From Desulfobacteraceae bacterium (GTDB taxonomy: Bacteria; Desulfobacterota; Desulfobacteria; Desulfobacterales; Desulfobacteraceae), in contig JADGFI010000004.1 of NCBI GenBank assembly GCA_016743945.1, positions 1-64,000 on the forward strand: a stretch of DNA of 64,000 bases, in the 5' to 3' direction. The notes beneath the pieces are model-generated. The model made no database searches, was not told where the DNA came from, and worked only from the letters and a program-made list of their open reading frames with translations. Position 1 is the stretch's first letter; every line of letters begins with the position of its first letter. This document shows, piece after piece, positions 44,327 to 54,114 of this stretch. Position numbers and translations under genes: made by a program.

Positions 44327-45302
44327 AAACTTGATTAAAGTAAAATCCTTGAGAAAAGAGTTTAGGGTCAGACAAGGTTTTTTTGCAGGGAAAAAGAAAA
44401 TTATTAAAGCCGTCGATGGATTAAATTTTTCCATTTTAAAGGGTGAAACCTTTGGCCTTGTGGGTGAATCCGGGTGTGGAAAATCCACGACCGGAAAACT
44501 GTTGATGCGGTTGTTGGACCCCACATCCGGAAAAATATTTTTTAAAGGGCAAGACCTGACAGCAATGTCTGGAAAAGAGTTGATGGAGATGCGAGGTAAT
44601 TTTCAGATGGTTTTTCAGAATCCCTATGGGTCCCTTAATCCCAAAATGTCCTTAAAAGAGATCCTTGAAGAACCTTTAAAAATTCACAGGGTATCGAATC
44701 GGGGCAAAAGGCTTTATAAATTGTTGGATTACGTGGGGTTAAGCACCTCTTTTCTGGATCGATATCCCCATGAATTTTCCGGAGGGCAACGTCAGAGGAT
44801 TTCCATTGCAAGGGCTCTGGCCTTAACTCCCAAATTCATCGTTGCCGATGAACCGGTTTCCGCATTGGATGTTTCCATCCAGGCGCAGATTCTAAATTTA
44901 CTCGTGGATTTACAAAAAGAATTGAAGCTGACCTATCTGTTTATTTCCCATGATCTGGGTGTGGTTCAATATGTTTCGGATCGGGCAGGGGTCATGTATA
45001 TGGGGAAAATCTTGGAAATGGCCAATTGTGATGACCTGTATGAAACCGCCCTGCATCCCTATACAAAAGCGTTATTATCTGCCATTCCCCTGGCAGATCC
45101 CCATAAAAAAAATTTGTTCACAAGAACAGAAAATCCAGGGTTGAATTTTTTTGCCGTGAAAAAAGGATGTCCCTATTCTCCTCGCTGTAAAGAAAAACTG
45201 GATATCTGCCAAAAGGAATCCCCCTTACTTAAGGAACATACCTCAGGGCATTTCGTGGCTTGCCATTTATATTCTATATTAAAAAGGGATGCACAAAAAT
45301 GA
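44319..45302 (+). CDS. Peptide ABC transporter ATPase (DppF-like)
   Basis: 327 residues. Walker A GESGCGKST, signature FSGGQRQR, Walker B FIVADEPVSALDVS, and the C-terminal Cys motif CPYSPRCKEKLDIC. It pairs with the DppD-like protein. Its stop overlaps the creatininase-like start (ATGA). Confidence 0.9.
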   Translation: MDENLIKVKSLRKEFRVRQGFFAGKKKIIKAVDGLNFSILKGETFGLVGESGCGKSTTGKLLMRLLDPTSGKIFFKGQDLTAMSGKELMEMRGNFQMVFQNPYGSLNPKMSLKEILEEPLKIHRVSNRGKRLYKLLDYVGLSTSFLDRYPHEFSGGQRQRISIARALALTPKFIVADEPVSALDVSIQAQILNLLVDLQKELKLTYLFISHDLGVVQYVSDRAGVMYMGKILEMANCDDLYETALHPYTKALLSAIPLADPHKKNLFTRTENPGLNFFAVKKGCPYSPRCKEKLDICQKESPLLKEHTSGHFVACHLYSILKRDAQK

Positions 45303-46039
45303 AAGGTGTTATTTTATCAGAGAAAACCTATGAAGAAGCAGAAAAACTTATTCACGAAGAGACCATAATGGTATTGCCCCTAGGCGGTGGAACAAAGGAA
45401 CACGGCCCCCACCTGCCTTCGGGCACGGATTTTTATATTGTGGAAGAATTGGCCGGTCAAATTGTTGAAACATGTGATGTGGTAATACTGCCGACGCTTC
45501 CTTATGGGTATTATCCGGCGTTTGTAGATTGGCCCGCAAGCATATCCATAAACGCCAGGAGCTTTATGGACATGATCAAAGATATCATAAGACCCTTTGC
45601 CCGCATCGGTGTTAAAAAATTTATGATCTTGGATATTGGTGTCAGCACCCAAGCGCCTCTCCAATTGATGGCCTCGGATTTACATAATGAGTTGGGCGTA
45701 TATGTGGCGATTACCGATTTTGGCGAAATATGGAAAGACATCAAAGATCAAATCTGCCATCAAAAAGAGGGCGGGCATGCCGATGAAGCAGAGACCTCTT
45801 TGATGTTGGCCATAAGACCCGAGTTCGTCAAAATGGAGAAGGCCGTTGAAGAATATCAAAAACCCTTTAAAGGGACTGTTGTGAACGGTAAAAAAATTGT
45901 AACCATTAGAAGTAAGATGAAAACACAGACTGGCATCCATGGGAATCCGGTGTTTGCCACTAAAGACAAGGGCTTTATACTCCTGAACCGATCAGTGGCC
46001 ATGATCCAAGATTTTCTTGAAGAATTCCAGAAAATTTAA
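45299..46039 (+). CDS. Creatininase-family amidohydrolase, atypical
   Basis: 246 residues from ATG 45299. GGTKEHGPHLPSGTDFYI gives the Glu, His and Asp metal ligands, and GGHADEAETSLML is the late motif. The middle motif, normally NGHGGN, reads ILDIGVSTQAP and so lacks the usual His ligand. The family includes creatininase, MftE and formamide-type hydrolases. Translational coupling to a peptide importer suggests it acts on an imported amide or short peptide. Confidence 0.78.
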   Translation: MKGVILSEKTYEEAEKLIHEETIMVLPLGGGTKEHGPHLPSGTDFYIVEELAGQIVETCDVVILPTLPYGYYPAFVDWPASISINARSFMDMIKDIIRPFARIGVKKFMILDIGVSTQAPLQLMASDLHNELGVYVAITDFGEIWKDIKDQICHQKEGGHADEAETSLMLAIRPEFVKMEKAVEEYQKPFKGTVVNGKKIVTIRSKMKTQTGIHGNPVFATKDKGFILLNRSVAMIQDFLEEFQKI

Positions 46040-46107
46040 GACCCCGTCACAAAGGGGAAAGAAGGTATTGGAAATCTTCGGGGTATTAAAATTTGAAAAT
46101 TGTCCTT

Positions 46108-48438
46108 TTAACAGCCGGACGGTCTGGCCTTGGTCGTTGTGCTTTTCTTGGAATTGGGTCTATCCAGTAGACCTCGGATGGCCTGGTTAAATGTTAATAT
46201 GGAAATCGGTTTCATAAGAAATTTATCAATCATGGCACCCGGGTAATTGCTTTTTGATACTTTTTCACTGAACCCGGTGCAAAGGATAATAGGGATGTGC
46301 TGGCGAAGGGTTTTAATATGGCCGGCCAGGGCGTCACCGGTCATGTTGGGCATTGTCATGTCTGTGATCACCAGGTCAAAGGCATCGGGGTTTTGTTGAA
46401 ATGAAACCAGGGCCGCCAGGCTGTCATTGTGGGCTGTCACCCGGTACCCGTGTCTTTCCAGGATCTGTTTGGTCATCTGGACAATGCTTTCTTCGTCATC
46501 CACCAGCAAAATGCGTTCTGTTCCCTTGGCGATGTTAATTTTTGGCTCTGTTCCCTCGTTTGTCGACCGGATGGCCCGGGGCAGATAGACGTGAAAAGTG
46601 GTGCCTTGCCCCGGCTCGCTATAGACCTTGATGGCGCCGTTTAATTTTTGGACTATGCCGTAGGTGACGGACAGCCCCAGGCCTGTCCCCTTGCCTTCCG
46701 CCTTGGTGGTGAAATAGGGATCAAAAATTTGTATCTTGGTTTGGACGTCCATGCCGTGACCTGTGTCCGAAACAGCCAATCTGATATAGGTCCCAAAGTC
46801 CAATCCCTGGAGTTCGATACCATTGCCGGGCACCAGGTCAATGGCTTCCAGGCCTACTTTGATTTTGCCCCCTTTTTCTTGAACGGCATGAAATGCGTTG
46901 GTGCAAAGATTCATGACAATCTGGTGAAGTTTGGTGGGGTCCCCGAAGACAGGAGGGCAGTCTTGCTGAATGTTTTTTTGAATCTCAATGTCCGTGGGGA
47001 TGGAGGCGCGCAAAAGCCTCAAGGCCTCCTTGATGATGTTCTGAAATAAAACCGTACTGTTTTCCATGTCTGCCTGACGGCTGAAGGTCAGAATCTGCCG
47101 GGTCAAATCCCGTGCCCGCCGAGCGGCAATGTGAATCTCTTTCACCATGATATGCTCGTCACTGTTTTTTGGCAGGTCTTCTAACAGCATTTCGGCAAAC
47201 CCCAGGATGGGAAACAGGATGTTGTTAAAATCATGGGCAATGCCGCCGGCCAAGGTCCCGATGGACTCCATTCGCTGAAAATGCTGGAGCCTTTTTTCTA
47301 ATTTTCTCTTTTCTTCCCGGGTCTCCTGGCGGATTTTTTCCTGGTTCTCCAGGGCCAAGGCCATATCATTAAACCCATCAACGATCATTTGGGCCTGGTC
47401 AATATCAGAAAATCCCCTGAGGCGATAGGAAAGGTCTCCTGACTTAACACGATCCAATGCCTGACGGATTCTTTGGTTAACGACATCCTCCATGGAATGT
47501 CTGGGAAAGGTGGCAATAAATATCCACTCAATTCCTGGGATCACCTCAAAACAGGCCATGATCTCAACACCATCTGCCCGTATGAGCAGACGTTCCCCGC
47601 TTCTCTTTTCCAGAAGTAGCGCCGGGTTGAGGTCAGCAAATTCGGATCCCAACTCACTGATATGCCGTTGAAAAATGCTTCCCTTATCCTTGTCAATCTC
47701 TGTTTTAATGGACGGATGGGCCACCAGAGCCCCATGGCGATCCAGGATAAAATTGACCTGGCCTTCCAGGTAGGTATCAAGCACTAAATCCTCGTGGAGG
47801 CTGCCCAGAGGAATGTCGATGCTCCAGAGACCTAAGAAATTTTTTTTTAAAAAAATTGGAATGGACACCGATACGATCAGCCCTTCTCCCGCATAGTCGA
47901 TGGTGGGATCGGTCCATTGAATACTTCCCTTGGGGTTGTTTTCCGGGGCCACCGACAAGAAAGTATGGTAGGAGCACCAGTCAAAGTCCGGGGTAATGGC
48001 CTTGATCTGGTCTATGTAGGGGAACTGGACCGCTGTATTTGTGATGTCCTGATAATAAATCCATGCCGCACCCGGCAGACGTTGGAAAATTTGCGCAAGA
48101 TAATGCCCTACATTGCGCAAACAATACATGCGAAAGCATGCTTCCCTGTCCTTTCTCTGGTTGGGATGCCAGGAATGGGAAATGGCATCTGCAGGTGCCA
48201 GGTTAGCCCTGAAAGCCTCAAGAAGGGGGAGGCTTGTCCAGAAACCGTTTTCGTCAACACCGAATCCTTCGGTCTTGAACCAGTATTGTATATCGTCAGT
48301 GGTTGGCTGGATTTCTGAAAATAGAAGAAGGGTCACCTGCCTGAGTTCATGCAGGGTATCGGTGTAGTTTTTAATATTTGATCCCAATGAGGCGGCAATC
48401 TGTTGAACCTTGAATCGTATGGGACTGTTTTCCAACAT
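46108..48438 (-). CDS. Hybrid sensor histidine kinase/response regulator
   Basis: 776 residues from ATG 48438 (GGAGG upstream). A Cache-like sensor region (~150-330) is followed by a HAMP-like linker, HisKA with GGIAHDFNN (His ~402), HATPase (GTGLGLSVTYGIV) and a C-terminal receiver (DLVITDMTMP, Asp ~693). I see no convincing membrane helix, which is odd for a Cache protein. It is divergent from moaA and shares a 350-base upstream region. Its target is unknown. Confidence 0.88.
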   Translation of the reverse strand: MLENSPIRFKVQQIAASLGSNIKNYTDTLHELRQVTLLLFSEIQPTTDDIQYWFKTEGFGVDENGFWTSLPLLEAFRANLAPADAISHSWHPNQRKDREACFRMYCLRNVGHYLAQIFQRLPGAAWIYYQDITNTAVQFPYIDQIKAITPDFDWCSYHTFLSVAPENNPKGSIQWTDPTIDYAGEGLIVSVSIPIFLKKNFLGLWSIDIPLGSLHEDLVLDTYLEGQVNFILDRHGALVAHPSIKTEIDKDKGSIFQRHISELGSEFADLNPALLLEKRSGERLLIRADGVEIMACFEVIPGIEWIFIATFPRHSMEDVVNQRIRQALDRVKSGDLSYRLRGFSDIDQAQMIVDGFNDMALALENQEKIRQETREEKRKLEKRLQHFQRMESIGTLAGGIAHDFNNILFPILGFAEMLLEDLPKNSDEHIMVKEIHIAARRARDLTRQILTFSRQADMENSTVLFQNIIKEALRLLRASIPTDIEIQKNIQQDCPPVFGDPTKLHQIVMNLCTNAFHAVQEKGGKIKVGLEAIDLVPGNGIELQGLDFGTYIRLAVSDTGHGMDVQTKIQIFDPYFTTKAEGKGTGLGLSVTYGIVQKLNGAIKVYSEPGQGTTFHVYLPRAIRSTNEGTEPKINIAKGTERILLVDDEESIVQMTKQILERHGYRVTAHNDSLAALVSFQQNPDAFDLVITDMTMPNMTGDALAGHIKTLRQHIPIILCTGFSEKVSKSNYPGAMIDKFLMKPISILTFNQAIRGLLDRPNSKKSTTTKARPSGC

Positions 48439-48791
48439 GATACCTCCTGCAGAATCCTCTGTCTGGGTTTTGGGGAAAAAGCAGAGAAAATTTGCTTTAA
48501 AAAAGAAATGGGCAATAAACCAATGATGCCAGTTTGTAAACAGCGGTAAATTCAAGAGCTAACGTTGACTTGGATATATCTGGTATTTATACGAAATTTG
48601 ACAATCAGTGTCAAGGTTTTGTCCCAAGGAACAGCAATTCTTCGGTCCTCCGTTATTATGGACAAAAATTTTATACTCTTCTTGACAAACGCTATTTCAT
48701 ATTTTAAATCCGGAACGCTGAATTTGCAGCAGAATCGATAAATGAACAAAGGGGACGTTCACGGTCAGGAGCGCCTGAATGGTGAATAAAA
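48439..48791. other. Divergent control region between hybrid kinase and moaA
   Basis: No gene. GGTATTTATACG at 48582-48593 is one base off the dyad GGTATTTATACC (reverse complement of the box at 53959). It could be a shared regulator site. Confidence 0.4.
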
Positions 48792-49781
48792 ATGACCACT
48801 AAATTGACAGATACATATGATAGACACCTGAATTACTTAAGAGTTTCCATTACGGATCGTTGTAACTTAAGATGTGAATATTGTGTTCCAGATAAGATTT
48901 TTCCCGTGCTTTCCCATGAAGAGATCCTTACCTATGAGGAGATCTTGAGAATAGTAACAATCGGAACAAAAATGGGCATATCCAAGGTGAGGGTCACTGG
49001 TGGTGAACCCCTTGTCCGAAAAGGGGTGTATGGATTTTTAAACAGCTTGTCGGGCATCAAAAAACTCACCGACATATCGCTCACCACCAATGGCGTGCTT
49101 CTCAAGAAAAATATTGAATTGATAAAGGCGGCCGGAATTTCCAGGATCAATATCAGTCTTGACACATTGCAGCCTGAAAAATATAAACGCATCACCCGCA
49201 TGAACATGTTTCATCGTGTCTGGGAAGGGATAATGGCGGCACATGACGCCGAATTGTCACCCATAAAGCTCAATGTGGTTGTAATGAAGGGGGTAAATGA
49301 CGATGAGCTTGTCGATCTAGCCCGTCTGACCTTGAAGTATCCCTTTCATGTAAGATTTATCGAATATATGCCCATTGGAATCGGGACCACTAAATCCGAC
49401 AAAACCCTTGTCGGAGAGGAAATTTTCAATCGGCTATCCATACTGGGAGAGCTTGTACCTGTTGAAAATACCTTCAATGACGGCCCGGCAGAACGTTATC
49501 GTTTTAAAGGTGCGCCGGGCGAGGTGGGTTTGATTTGTGCCATGAGTCATCATTTTTGCCACAAATGTAACCGTCTGCGGCTGACCGCCAGCGGACAACT
49601 GCGATCTTGCCTTTTATCCGATGACAGTGTGGATTTGAAAGGCCCCTTGCGAAAAGGCTGCGATGATGAACACTTGGCACAGCTTTTTATGGAGTCGGTT
49701 AGACACAAACAAGAACGGCACCATCTTGGGGACACGGATGCGCAAAAAGTCATGGGCAGGATGTCTTCCATCGGAGGGTGA
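48792..49781 (+). CDS. moaA: GTP 3',8-cyclase MoaA
   Basis: 329 residues. The radical SAM motif CNLRCEYC and the C-terminal cluster motif CHKCNRLRLTASGQLRSC are both present, as is RVTGGEPLVR. It makes the first pterin intermediate of the molybdenum/tungsten cofactor. It lies ~5 kb upstream of the two AOR genes that need a tungstopterin. No other mo genes are adjacent. Confidence 0.97.
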   Translation: MTTKLTDTYDRHLNYLRVSITDRCNLRCEYCVPDKIFPVLSHEEILTYEEILRIVTIGTKMGISKVRVTGGEPLVRKGVYGFLNSLSGIKKLTDISLTTNGVLLKKNIELIKAAGISRINISLDTLQPEKYKRITRMNMFHRVWEGIMAAHDAELSPIKLNVVVMKGVNDDELVDLARLTLKYPFHVRFIEYMPIGIGTTKSDKTLVGEEIFNRLSILGELVPVENTFNDGPAERYRFKGAPGEVGLICAMSHHFCHKCNRLRLTASGQLRSCLLSDDSVDLKGPLRKGCDDEHLAQLFMESVRHKQERHHLGDTDAQKVMGRMSSIGG

Positions 49782-49879
49782 TGACCTGTTCATTTTTTTA
49801 AATGCTTTTGACAATGGAATCGGACACAATGGATTCGAACACAAGGAAAATACGGGTTATGAATCGAAAGGAGCCTAGT

Positions 49880-51151
49880 ATGCACCGTCATAAAATTATT
49901 GAAAATGTGTTTGACTCAATTTCAATACCCATTTTTATTTTTAGTGCCCAAACCGGTGAATCTGTTTTGGTCGATCAAAATGTGGCTTCAAGGGAAATTG
50001 CCGTTTGTGAGGCAGGGCAGACAGCCAAAGAAATTTTTAAAGCATTTCCGAAAATTGTGTCTGATATGGATATTTGTTTTTTAGCCGAAAAAAGTTTGCA
50101 AAAAGAATCTTTTTATACGCCGGTCGACGGCACCAGCAAATATTTCAGGTTCACCTTTTCCCGAATGCCCAAAGGTTTTCTGATGCTGTCTGTCCAGGAT
50201 ATTAATGATTTCATCGGGGTTGAATCCAAGCTGCGGGAAAGCAAGGAGCGGCTGGAGCTTGCCATCTTTGCAACCGACGCCGGGCTCTGGGACTGGAATC
50301 TTACCTCTGGCAAATTGCTTCTCAGTCCGGAATGGTGTGCCATCTTAGATTATAAACCCGATGAGGTGGCATTTACCATTGAATTTTGGGAAGGTCTGAT
50401 TCATCCTGAAGATAGAGCGGTGGTCATGGAAAAACTTCAGAATCATGTGGATGGCGGAACCCAAAGATATCAGACCGAACACCGTCTCAAGTGCAAAACA
50501 GGTCAATGGAAATGGGTATTGGATACGGGCAAGGTGGTGGAACGGGATGAGGATGGTCGGGCTATCCGGGTGATCGGTACCAAGGTTGATATTACCCGGA
50601 GAAAGGAGATGGAACAAGAGATCAAATATCTTAATTCTAGGCTGGAAAGGCTTGTGGAAAAAAGGACCTTGAAACTCAAACAAAAAGAGCAGTCCCTGAT
50701 CAAGTCCCAGCAGGAATTGCGAAAAGAATCCTTTCATCTGGAAGAGGTCAACAATGCTCTTCATGTTTTAATGGAAAAAAGCCATGCAGACAAAAAAGAG
50801 CTTGAGGAAAATTTTTTGACCAATATTGAGGTGCAGATTATTCCGTATCTCGATAAAATCGATGCAAACAGTTTAAGTGATCTTCAAAAAAATTATTTAG
50901 GCATTGTCCGTTCCAATCTCAATGAAATTGTTGCCCCTTTTTCCAGGAAATTAAAGTCCAGCCTTCTGAATTTAACGCCTGCCCAGATAAAGATAGCCAA
51001 CTTTATCCGCCAGGGCAAGTCCAGCAAAGAGATAGCCGATATTCTTTTTTTGTCGCCCAAAACAATTGAAACCCAGCGCCGTAATATCCGAAAAAAATTG
51101 GGCATCACCAAAAAGAAAATCAATTTAAGTACACATCTTGAGACCCTTTGA
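49880..51151 (+). CDS. PAS-domain LuxR-type transcriptional regulator
   Basis: 423 residues from ATG 49880 (AAAGGAG upstream). Two PAS regions are likely: a degenerate one at ~15-110 and a clear PAS_3/PAC at ~125-245 (GTQRYQTEHRLKCKTGQWKWV, VIGTKVDITRRK, partial). A coiled coil follows, then a LuxR HTH at the C-terminus (LTPAQIKIANFIRQGKSSKEIADILFLSPKTIETQ, partial). No kinase domain. It probably senses a small molecule or redox state directly. It stands between moaA and the two-component pair. Confidence 0.85.
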   Translation: MHRHKIIENVFDSISIPIFIFSAQTGESVLVDQNVASREIAVCEAGQTAKEIFKAFPKIVSDMDICFLAEKSLQKESFYTPVDGTSKYFRFTFSRMPKGFLMLSVQDINDFIGVESKLRESKERLELAIFATDAGLWDWNLTSGKLLLSPEWCAILDYKPDEVAFTIEFWEGLIHPEDRAVVMEKLQNHVDGGTQRYQTEHRLKCKTGQWKWVLDTGKVVERDEDGRAIRVIGTKVDITRRKEMEQEIKYLNSRLERLVEKRTLKLKQKEQSLIKSQQELRKESFHLEEVNNALHVLMEKSHADKKELEENFLTNIEVQIIPYLDKIDANSLSDLQKNYLGIVRSNLNEIVAPFSRKLKSSLLNLTPAQIKIANFIRQGKSSKEIADILFLSPKTIETQRRNIRKKLGITKKKINLSTHLETL

Positions 51152-51171
51152 TCTTGGAAAATAAATCGGCC

Positions 51172-51202
51172 ATATAACAGGTATATAAAATACCTGTTAT
51201 AT
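51172..51202. promoter_or_regulatory. 31-bp dyad upstream of the two-component genes
   Basis: ATATAACAGGTAT and its exact complement around 5 bases (ATAAA). The core GGTAT-ATAAA-ATACC matches GGTAT-TTAAA-ATACC at 53798-53812, before the AOR operon, with the same spacing. It also lies 21 bases past the PAS-LuxR stop, so it could act as that gene's 3' hairpin instead, but there is no T-run. Confidence 0.65.
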
Positions 51203-51443
51203 ACTCATAAATGAAGGGTTGTGTTTGTTCTGTTTTTTGTCCCATAATACCATATTTTATTGCGGAAACCTGTTCAGAGGCGTTTTTCCGGGGAGGAGCC
51301 GTGTAATATTTTTTTTATAGGTAAGGCCTTATGTATCAGCGGTCCGAAATGAAGAAAATTTTGAATCATCGGTCGGATAAAGGGGCAGCAGCAGGCTCAA
51401 TCATTGTCCGTCCTTTGCAGCGTCTCCTTTGGACGGTGTTGAT

Positions 51444-53114
51444 ATGATACCCGGGATTGAATCCGATCCAGGGACTTATACTTTTTCACGGCAAAATTTT
51501 TTTGTCAAAGTCCGAAAATCCCGTGATATAAAGTCCCGGAACCGGTATGTAAACCCCTATGAAAATAGTTTGATGGGGTCTTTTATCTTGTCTGAAAAGG
51601 GGACGATCTGCGAGGCCAATAGACGGGGGGGCAATATTTTAAATACCAACGTCAAGGAGCTCACGGGAATTCGGTTTACACGGTTTGTCATGCCGGGATT
51701 CCAATCTGATTTTAACCGTCATTGCCGGGCGGTAATCGAAACCGGGACCCGGCAGACCTGCGTATTGAAGTTCCAGGTCGGTCGGGATCAGTATTTTTTT
51801 GGGCAGCTGGAAAGTGTCAGGGAAACCGAAATTCCCGGTGGGCTTAAATTGATTCGAACTATTCTGTCAGATATTACCCAGATTTACCGGATACAATCTG
51901 CTCTTGAAATCAGTGAGTCCCAGCAGCAGGCCGTCACCGAACTGGGTCAGCTTGCCCTGGCCGATACAAACCTTGCCTGTCTGTTCGAGGAAACCCTGGC
52001 CCGTGCGACAGATGCCATGCGGTTGGACACGGGTGAAATTCTTGAATGGATACCGGATTGCGACCAGTTTCTGGTCAGGGCCACCCAGGGCTGGAAGAAA
52101 AACCTGGCGGGTCGGGGACGGATCAGGGGCGGCAGAGCATCCCAGTCTGGTTTTACTGTATTGCAGGGAAAGCCGGTGCTGGTAAGGGATATGCAGTTTG
52201 AAACCCGGTTTGAAAGCCCTTTGGGTGAATTGAGTCCCCACGGCGTGGTCAGCGGGATGAGCGTCATTATCGGCAAACCCGATAACATCTTCGGGATTTT
52301 GGGTGTGCACTCATCAAAAAAACGCAAGTTCAATAAAAATGATATTATTTTTCTCCAGTCTCTGGCACACATTCTGGCCTCTGCGGTTGAGCAGGAAACG
52401 TCCAGGGCTGAGCGTAAAAAATCTGAAAAAAGGCTGCATGTCCTATCTTCCCATCTCTTGACGGCCCAGGAGGAAGAACGCAAAAAGGTGGCTTACATGC
52501 TCCATGACGATCTGGGGCAATCCTTGACACTTTTGAAATTGCAGGTCCGGGCCATTGAGATGAAAATGGGAAAGGATAGTTCCGAGGTAAAGGCAGACTG
52601 CAACCATGCCCTGGAGAATATTTCAAGTACTATTGAAAGTGTCAGGAAAATTTCCCACAATCTGACCCCTACCGTGCTGGAGGATCTGGGCCTGTCCGTG
52701 GCTCTGAAATACTTATTTGAGGATTTTTCAAGACATTTTGAGGTCCATATCCGGGTGGATATGCCGGATATGCCGGATATGGACACATGGTTTGCCCAAC
52801 GCTCAAAAATCCTTGTTTATCGGATTTTTCAGGAAGCGTTTACCAATATTGCCAGGCATGCAAATGCCGACCAGATATGGGTTTCGATTGGCAAGCAGAA
52901 AAACCGGTATCGATTTACCATAGAAGATAATGGCAGCGGTTTTGATCGTAATGATTTAAAGGAACACTGTTCAGGAGAAGTCGGGTTAGGGCTTTCCACC
53001 ATGAACGAACGGGTAAAGATCCTGGGCGGAGAATTGCGAATTGAAAATCGCAGCAAAGGCGGTACCAAGATTTGGTTTGATGTCCCGGGCTGTACCAGGA
53101 CGCTTGGATCATGA
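51444..53114 (+). CDS. NarX-type sensor histidine kinase with PAS and GAF domains
   Basis: About 556 residues from ATG 51444 (TTG 51429 possible). A PAS-like region (~35-150) is followed by a GAF domain (~170-315), then HisKA_3 with YMLHDDLGQS (His ~354) and an HATPase (IEDNGSGF, GLGLSTMNERV). No membrane helix, so it is a cytoplasmic sensor. GAF domains in this family can bind small ligands or FeS/heme. Its stop overlaps the NarL-type regulator start, so they form one pair. Confidence 0.9.
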   Translation: MIPGIESDPGTYTFSRQNFFVKVRKSRDIKSRNRYVNPYENSLMGSFILSEKGTICEANRRGGNILNTNVKELTGIRFTRFVMPGFQSDFNRHCRAVIETGTRQTCVLKFQVGRDQYFFGQLESVRETEIPGGLKLIRTILSDITQIYRIQSALEISESQQQAVTELGQLALADTNLACLFEETLARATDAMRLDTGEILEWIPDCDQFLVRATQGWKKNLAGRGRIRGGRASQSGFTVLQGKPVLVRDMQFETRFESPLGELSPHGVVSGMSVIIGKPDNIFGILGVHSSKKRKFNKNDIIFLQSLAHILASAVEQETSRAERKKSEKRLHVLSSHLLTAQEEERKKVAYMLHDDLGQSLTLLKLQVRAIEMKMGKDSSEVKADCNHALENISSTIESVRKISHNLTPTVLEDLGLSVALKYLFEDFSRHFEVHIRVDMPDMPDMDTWFAQRSKILVYRIFQEAFTNIARHANADQIWVSIGKQKNRYRFTIEDNGSGFDRNDLKEHCSGEVGLGLSTMNERVKILGGELRIENRSKGGTKIWFDVPGCTRTLGS

Positions 53115-53764
53115 AAGCGTGTCGGGTGGTGATTGCAGATGATCATACCATGTTGCGCCGGGGGATTTGCCAGGTCATTGAAACAAAAAAAGGGGTGTCA
53201 GTGGTGGGGGAAGCCTCCGACGGGATCGAGTTGCTGAGCCTTTTGACTACTTTGTCTGCCGACCTTGTAATTTTGGATATCTCCATGCCCAGGATGCGGG
53301 GGATTGAAGCAGCACGGGAGATAAAATCGGCGTATCCAAATATAAAGATTTTATTTTTATCCATGCACAAAAGAAAGGAATACCTCTATCAGGCTTTTTC
53401 GGCAGGGGCCAACGGGTACCTGCTCAAGGAAGATACAGACACCCAATTGCTAACTGCCCTGGATACTCTTCTTGCAGGAAAGGTGTTTCTTTCTTCCATT
53501 CTTCTTGGGAATCTGCCCGATATTTTAATTGATATTTTCCAAAAAAGTGCAAACCCCGGGGAAGAAAAGCTTTCGCCCCGGGAAGCCCAGGTGCTTAAAC
53601 TTGTGGCAGACGGTCTGGCCAATAAGGATATTGCAAATCTCCTGTGCATCAGTGCCAGGACCGTGGAGCACCACAGGGCTGGTATCATGAAGCGGCTCGA
53701 TCTGAAAACCCTTGCCGATTTGATCAAATATGCCATTCGAGAAGGCTATACCTCAGAGAATTGA
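53111..53764 (+). CDS. NarL/FixJ-type response regulator
   Basis: 217 residues. The receiver has DDH near the N-terminus, phospho-acceptor Asp ~56 (LVILDISMP) and the conserved Lys (LLKED). The C-terminal LuxR HTH reads LSPREAQVLKLVADGLANKDIANLL (partial) and TVEHHRAGIMKRL. It probably binds the GGTAT/ATACC dyads located before its own operon and before the AOR operon. Confidence 0.92.
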   Translation: MKACRVVIADDHTMLRRGICQVIETKKGVSVVGEASDGIELLSLLTTLSADLVILDISMPRMRGIEAAREIKSAYPNIKILFLSMHKRKEYLYQAFSAGANGYLLKEDTDTQLLTALDTLLAGKVFLSSILLGNLPDILIDIFQKSANPGEEKLSPREAQVLKLVADGLANKDIANLLCISARTVEHHRAGIMKRLDLKTLADLIKYAIREGYTSEN

Positions 53765-54114
53765 TTTGCCGGCCGGGTATCCCATTGCCCGGTATTCGGT
53801 ATTTAAAATACCTGCCAGGCCATACCCGGTACAAAAAACACTAAAAATTAAATGGAAAAAGTGATTAAACGCAAGTATATCCTTGCCTGGTCTATCTTTC
53901 AATAAATAAACTTGTGGCTTGCCTGCCGTGTTTTAATGACAATGGCTGCTTTCCTCTAGGTATAAATACCCATAGGAAATTGGGTATTGCCCTCAATTGT
54001 TTTCATTGCCTTGTCTTGATAAATTACAAGACAGTAAAAAGGAAAAACTCATTTCGCCAAGGAGTGGAAACGATCATTGGAAAAACAATCAAACAGACAT
54101 GAGGAGGGTTTTTA
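53765..54114. promoter_or_regulatory. AOR operon control region with GGTAT/ATACC boxes
   Basis: No gene. Elements: perfect dyad GGTATTTAAAATACC (53798-53812); GGTATAAATACC (53959-53970); inverted pair AATACCCA (53965-53972) and TGGGTATT (53981-53988), which contains the NarL-like heptamer TACCCAT; and TGTCTTG/CAAGACA arms at 54012-54018 and 54027-54033. The density of such boxes just before the operon suggests binding by the adjacent NarL-type regulator. Confidence 0.6.

Noticed and set aside
46043-46058. CCCC/GGGG stem between creatininase and hybrid kinase
   Set aside because: Only four pairs; too weak to call a terminator.
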